Positions 36,230-40,524 of a DNA stretch of 40,524 bases are shown here, piece by piece. Below the pieces are notes generated by a model that searched no databases, had not been told where the DNA came from, and saw only the letters and a program-made list of their open reading frames with translations. Source of the stretch: Nemertoderma westbladi (taxonomy: Eukaryota > Xenacoelomorpha > Nemertodermatida > Nemertodermatidae); assembly GCA_032718475.1 (NCBI GenBank), contig JAUCBJ010004152.1, forward strand, positions 1-40,524, read 5' to 3'. Position numbers and translations under genes: made by a program. Each line of letters starts with the position of its first letter. Position 1 is the stretch's first letter.

Positions 36230-37318
36230 AATGTTATTGGCTATAGTACATGCTATGCTATATGCTATGCTATATGCTATGCTATCTGCTATATATTATA
36301 TGTTATATGTTATATATTATGCTATATGCCATGTTATGCTATATGCTATAGTATATACAATGTTATATGCTATATGTTATGTTATATGATATAGTACATG
36401 CTATGTTATATGCTAGATGCTATATGCTATACGTCATATGCTATATGTTATATGTAATGGTATATGCCATGTTATGCTATATGTTATGGTAAATACAATG
36501 TTATATGCTATATTTTGTAATATGCTATAGTACATGATATGCTATATGCTATGCTATATGATATAGTACAAGCTATGCTATATGCTATATTTTGTAATAT
36601 GCTATAGTACATGATATGCTATATGCTATGCTATATGATATAGTACAAGCTATGCTATATGATATGCTATATGCTATGCTGTATGCTATGCTATATGCTA
36701 TGGTATATACAATATTATATGCTATATTTTATGTTATATGCTATATTTTATGTTATATGCTATAGTACATGCTATGCTATATGCTATGCTATGCTATGCT
36801 ATGCTATGCTATGCTATGCTATATGCTATGCTATATGCTATGCTATATGCTATGCTATATGATATGCTATATGCTATGCTATATGCTATGCTATATGCTG
36901 TGCTATATGCAATGCTATATGCAATGCTATATGCTATGCTACATGCTATGATATGATATGCTATGCTATGCTATGCTATATGCTATGCTACATGCTATGC
37001 TATATGATATGCTATATACAATGTTATATGCTATATGTTGTTATATGATATAGTATATGCTATGCTATATGCTATGATATATGCTATAGTACATGCTATG
37101 CTATATGCTATATGCTATGCTATATGCTATATGCTACATGCTATATGCTATGCTACATGCTATATGCTATGCTATATGCTATATGCTATATGCTATATGC
37201 TATATGCTATATGCTTTATGCTATATGCTATATGCTATATGCTATGCTATATGCTATGCTATATGCTACGCTATATGCTATATGCTATATGTCATATCCT
37301 ATATGCTATATGCTATTT
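36230..37318. repeat. (ATGCT)n/(ATGCTAT)n simple-sequence tract
   Basis: About 1.1 kb of atgctat, atgct and related units with blocks of pure tandem (for example 36781-36825). Open frames in it encode only Met, Leu, Cys, Tyr, Ala and Ile and are artefacts. Confidence 0.95.
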
Positions 37319-40300
37319 TCGAATTGACTCACTTTCGAATTGACATTTTGACATGTCATTATGTCAAATGTCACTTTCGAATTGATATTTTGACATGTCA
37401 TTTTGCCAAAATGTCACTTTCGAATTGACATTTTGACATGTCATTGTGTCAAAATTTCATTTTCAAATTGACATTTTGACATGTCATTTTGCCAAAATGT
37501 CACTTTCAAATTGAAACTTTGACATGTCATTTTGCCAAAATGTCACTCTCAAATTGACATTTTGACATGTCATTTTGCCAAAATGTCACTTTCGAATTGA
37601 CATTTTGACATGTCATTTTGCCAAAATGTCAATGTGTCAATATGTCACTTTCAAATTGACATTTTGACATGTGATTTTGCCAAAATGTCACTTTCAAATT
37701 GACATTTTGACATGTCATTTTGCCAAAATGTCAATGTGTCAATATGTCACTTTCGAATAGACACTTTGACATGTCATTTTGCCAATATGTCACTTTCAAA
37801 TTGACATTTTGACATGTCATTTTGCCAAAATGTCACTTTCGAATTGACATTTTGACATGTCATTTTGCCAAAATGTCACTTTCGAATTGACATTTTGACA
37901 TGTCATTTTGCCAAAATGTCAGTTTCAAATTGACATTTTGACATGTCATTTTGCCAAAATGTCACTTTCAAATTGACATTTTGACATGTCATTTTGCCAA
38001 AATGTCACTTTCAAATTGAAACTTTGACATGTCATTTTGCCAAAATGTCACTCTCAAATTGACATTTTGACATGTCATTTTGCCAAAATGTCACTTTCGA
38101 ATTGACATTTTGACATGTCATTTTGCCAAAATGTCAATGTGTCAATATGTCACTTTCAAATTGACATTTTGACATGTCATTTTGCCAAAATGTCACTTTC
38201 GAATTGACATTTTGACCTGACATGTCATTTTGCCAAAATGTCAGTTTCAAATTGACATTTTGACATGTCATTTTGCCAAAATGTCACTTTCAAATTGACA
38301 TTTTGACATGTCATTTTGCCAAAATGTCACTTTCAAATTGAAACTTTGACATGTCATTTTGCCAAAATGTCACTCTCAAATTGACATTTTGACATGTCAT
38401 TTTGCCAAAATGTCACTTTCGAATTGACATTTTGACATGTCATTTTGCCAAAATGTCAATGTGTCAATATGTCACTTTCAAATTGACATTTTGACATGTG
38501 ATTTTGCCAAAATGTCACTTTCAAATTGACATTTTGACATGTCATTTTGCCAAAATGTCAATGTGTCAAAATGTCACTTTCAAATTGACACTTTGACATC
38601 TCATTTTGCCAAAATGTCACTTTCAAATTGACATTTTGACATGTCATTTTGCCAAAATGTCACTTTCAAATTGACATTTTGACATGTCATTCTGCCAAAA
38701 TGTCACTTTCAAATTGACATTTTGCCAAAAAGTCAGTTTCGAATTGACATTTTGACCTGACATGTCATTTTGCCAAAATGTCAGTTTCAAATTGACATTT
38801 TGACATGTCATTTTGTCAAAATGTCACTTTCAAATTGACACTTTGACATCTCATTTTGCCAAAATGTCACTTTCAAATTGACATTTTGACATGTCATTTT
38901 GCCAAAATGTCACTTTCAAATTGACATTTTGACATGTCATTCTGCCAAAATGTCACTTTCAAATTGACATTTTGACATGTCATTTTGCAAAAATGTAACA
39001 TTGCAATTGACATTTTGACATGTCATTTTGCCATAATGTCATTTTGCCAAAATGTCATTTTCAAATTGACATTTTGACATGTCATTTTGCCAAAATGTCA
39101 CTTTCGAATTGACATTTTGACCTGACATGTCATTTTGCCAAAAAGTCAGTTTCGAATTGACATTTTGACCTGACATGTCATTTTGCCAAAATGTCAGTTT
39201 CAAATTGACATTTTGACATGTCATTTTGCCAAAATGTCACTTTCGAAATGACATTTTGACATGTCATTTTGCCAAAATGTCAATTTGTCAATATGTCACT
39301 TTCAAATTGACATTTTGACATGTCATTTTGCCAAAATGTCACTTTCGAATTGACATTTTGACATGTCATTTTGCCAAAATGTCACTTTCGAATTGACATT
39401 TTGACATGTCATTTTGCCAAAATGTCAGTTTCAAATTGACATTTTGACATGTCATTTTGCCAAAATGTCACTTTCAAATTGACATTTTGACATGTCATTT
39501 TGCCAAAATGTCACTTTCAAATTGAAACTTTGACATGTCATTTTGCCAAAATGTCACTCTCAAATTGACATTTTGACATGTCATTTTGCCAAAATGTCAC
39601 TTTCGAATTGACATTTTGACATGTCATTTTGCCAAAATGTCAATGTGTCAATATGTCACTTTCAAATTGACATTTTGACATGTCATTTTGCCAAAATGTC
39701 ACTTTCGAATTGACATTTTGACCTGACATGTCATTTTGCCAAAATGTCAGTTTCAAATTGACATTTTGACATGTCATTTTGCCAAAATGTCACTTTCAAA
39801 TTGACATTTTGACATGTCATTTTGCCAAAATGTCACTTTCAAATTGAAACTTTGACATGTCATTTTGCCAAAATGTCACTCTCAAATTGACATTTTGACA
39901 TGTCATTTTGCCAAAATGTCACTTTCGAATTGACATTTTGACATGTCATTTTGCCAAAATGTCAATGTGTCAATATGTCACTTTCAAATTGACATTTTGA
40001 CATGTGATTTTGCCAAAATGTCACTTTCAAATTGACATTTTGACATGTCATTTTGCCAAAATGTCAATGTGTCAAAATGTCACTTTCAAATTGACACTTT
40101 GACATCTCATTTTGCCAAAATGTCACTTTCAAATTGACATTTTGACATGTCATTTTGCCAAAATGTCACTTTCAAATTGACATTTTGACATGTCATTCTG
40201 CCAAAATGTCACTTTCAAATTGACATTTTGCCAAAAAGTCAGTTTCGAATTGACATTTTGACCTGACATGTCATTTTGCCAAAATGTCAGTTTCAAATTG

Positions 40301-40524
40301 ACATTTTGACATGTCATTTTGTCAAAATGTCACTTTCAAATTGACACTTTGACATCTCATTTTGCCAAAATGTCACTTTCAAATTGACATTTTGACATGT
40401 CATTTTGCCAAAATGTCACTTTCAAATTGACATTTTGACATGTCATTCTGCCAAAATGTCACTTTCAAATTGACATTTTGACATGTCATTTTGCAAAAAT
40501 GTAACATTGCAATTGACATTTTGA
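37319..40524. repeat. 43-bp-monomer satellite with higher-order structure, runs off the window
   Basis: The monomer reads cactttcaaattgacatttt then gacatgtcattttgccaaaatgt. Variants include cgaatt/caaatt, an added aatgtgtcaatatgtc, ctgacatgtc and ttgaaacttt. The variant order from about 37790 to 39018 repeats at +1506 (39296-40524). A shorter block recurs at about 321 bp (agtttc at 37921 and 38242). Each monomer contains tgacattttg and caaaatgtca, a 10-bp inverted pair. Confidence 0.95.

Noticed and set aside
36158-37428. several frames of 60-111 codons on the plus strand
   Set aside because: They encode only the few residues possible from atgctat repeats.
39039-39224. 61-codon frame in the satellite
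   Set aside because: Satellite monomer read-through; no coding signal.

Overview
Eukaryotic, almost certainly invertebrate animal, genomic DNA. The evidence is GT-AG introns in three host-type genes, nested retroelements, long satellites, many poly-G tracts and very sparse coding sequence. I cannot name the species. Two ordinary host loci are visible, both on the minus strand: the last two exons of mitochondrial CLPX (33047-34820) and a secreted fibrinogen-related protein in two exons (30038-31578). A THAP-domain/P-element-type transposase relic lies at the left (about 550-2695, minus).

Most of the window is transposable elements. A decayed non-LTR retrotransposon runs on the minus strand at 4545-6060. 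Next is a (CTAAT)n tract, then a very young LTR element (6716-13809, minus). This element has 546/547-bp LTRs differing by one base, a TSD ctggc and a gag with BEL/Pao-type zinc knuckles, but no reverse transcriptase. Its 3' internal part is a CT-rich tract studded with dozens of tiny hairpins from three families. A hAT-like element with 25-bp TIRs (13903-29620) was then split by a 14.8-kb BEL/Pao-type element (14032-28790, plus; 1936-bp LTRs nearly identical; TSD tattt).

The big element is the most unusual object here. Its leader carries three copies of one hairpin. One unbroken 2345-codon ORF encodes Gag (coiled coil, seven 28-residue repeats, DUF1759 domain, zinc knuckles), an aspartic protease domain, the H2C2/DDE integrase and the DUF5641 tail. 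The whole reverse transcriptase/RNase H section is absent, replaced by a Lys-rich low-complexity linker. A second gene with zinc knuckles sits in the usual env position. It is read in several frames, and one frame switch falls exactly on a canonical -1 slippery heptamer. A 17-nt motif recurs 11 times through the element in coding and non-coding places. Its LTRs contain a tRNA-like segment with pol III A and B boxes, and the 3' LTR has since been hit by a short poly(A) retroposon.

Right of the elements are the two host genes, then more than 4 kb of tandem repeats: a 20-25-bp minisatellite, an ATGCTAT-type tract, and a 43-bp-monomer satellite organised in a 1506-bp higher-order repeat that runs off the window end.
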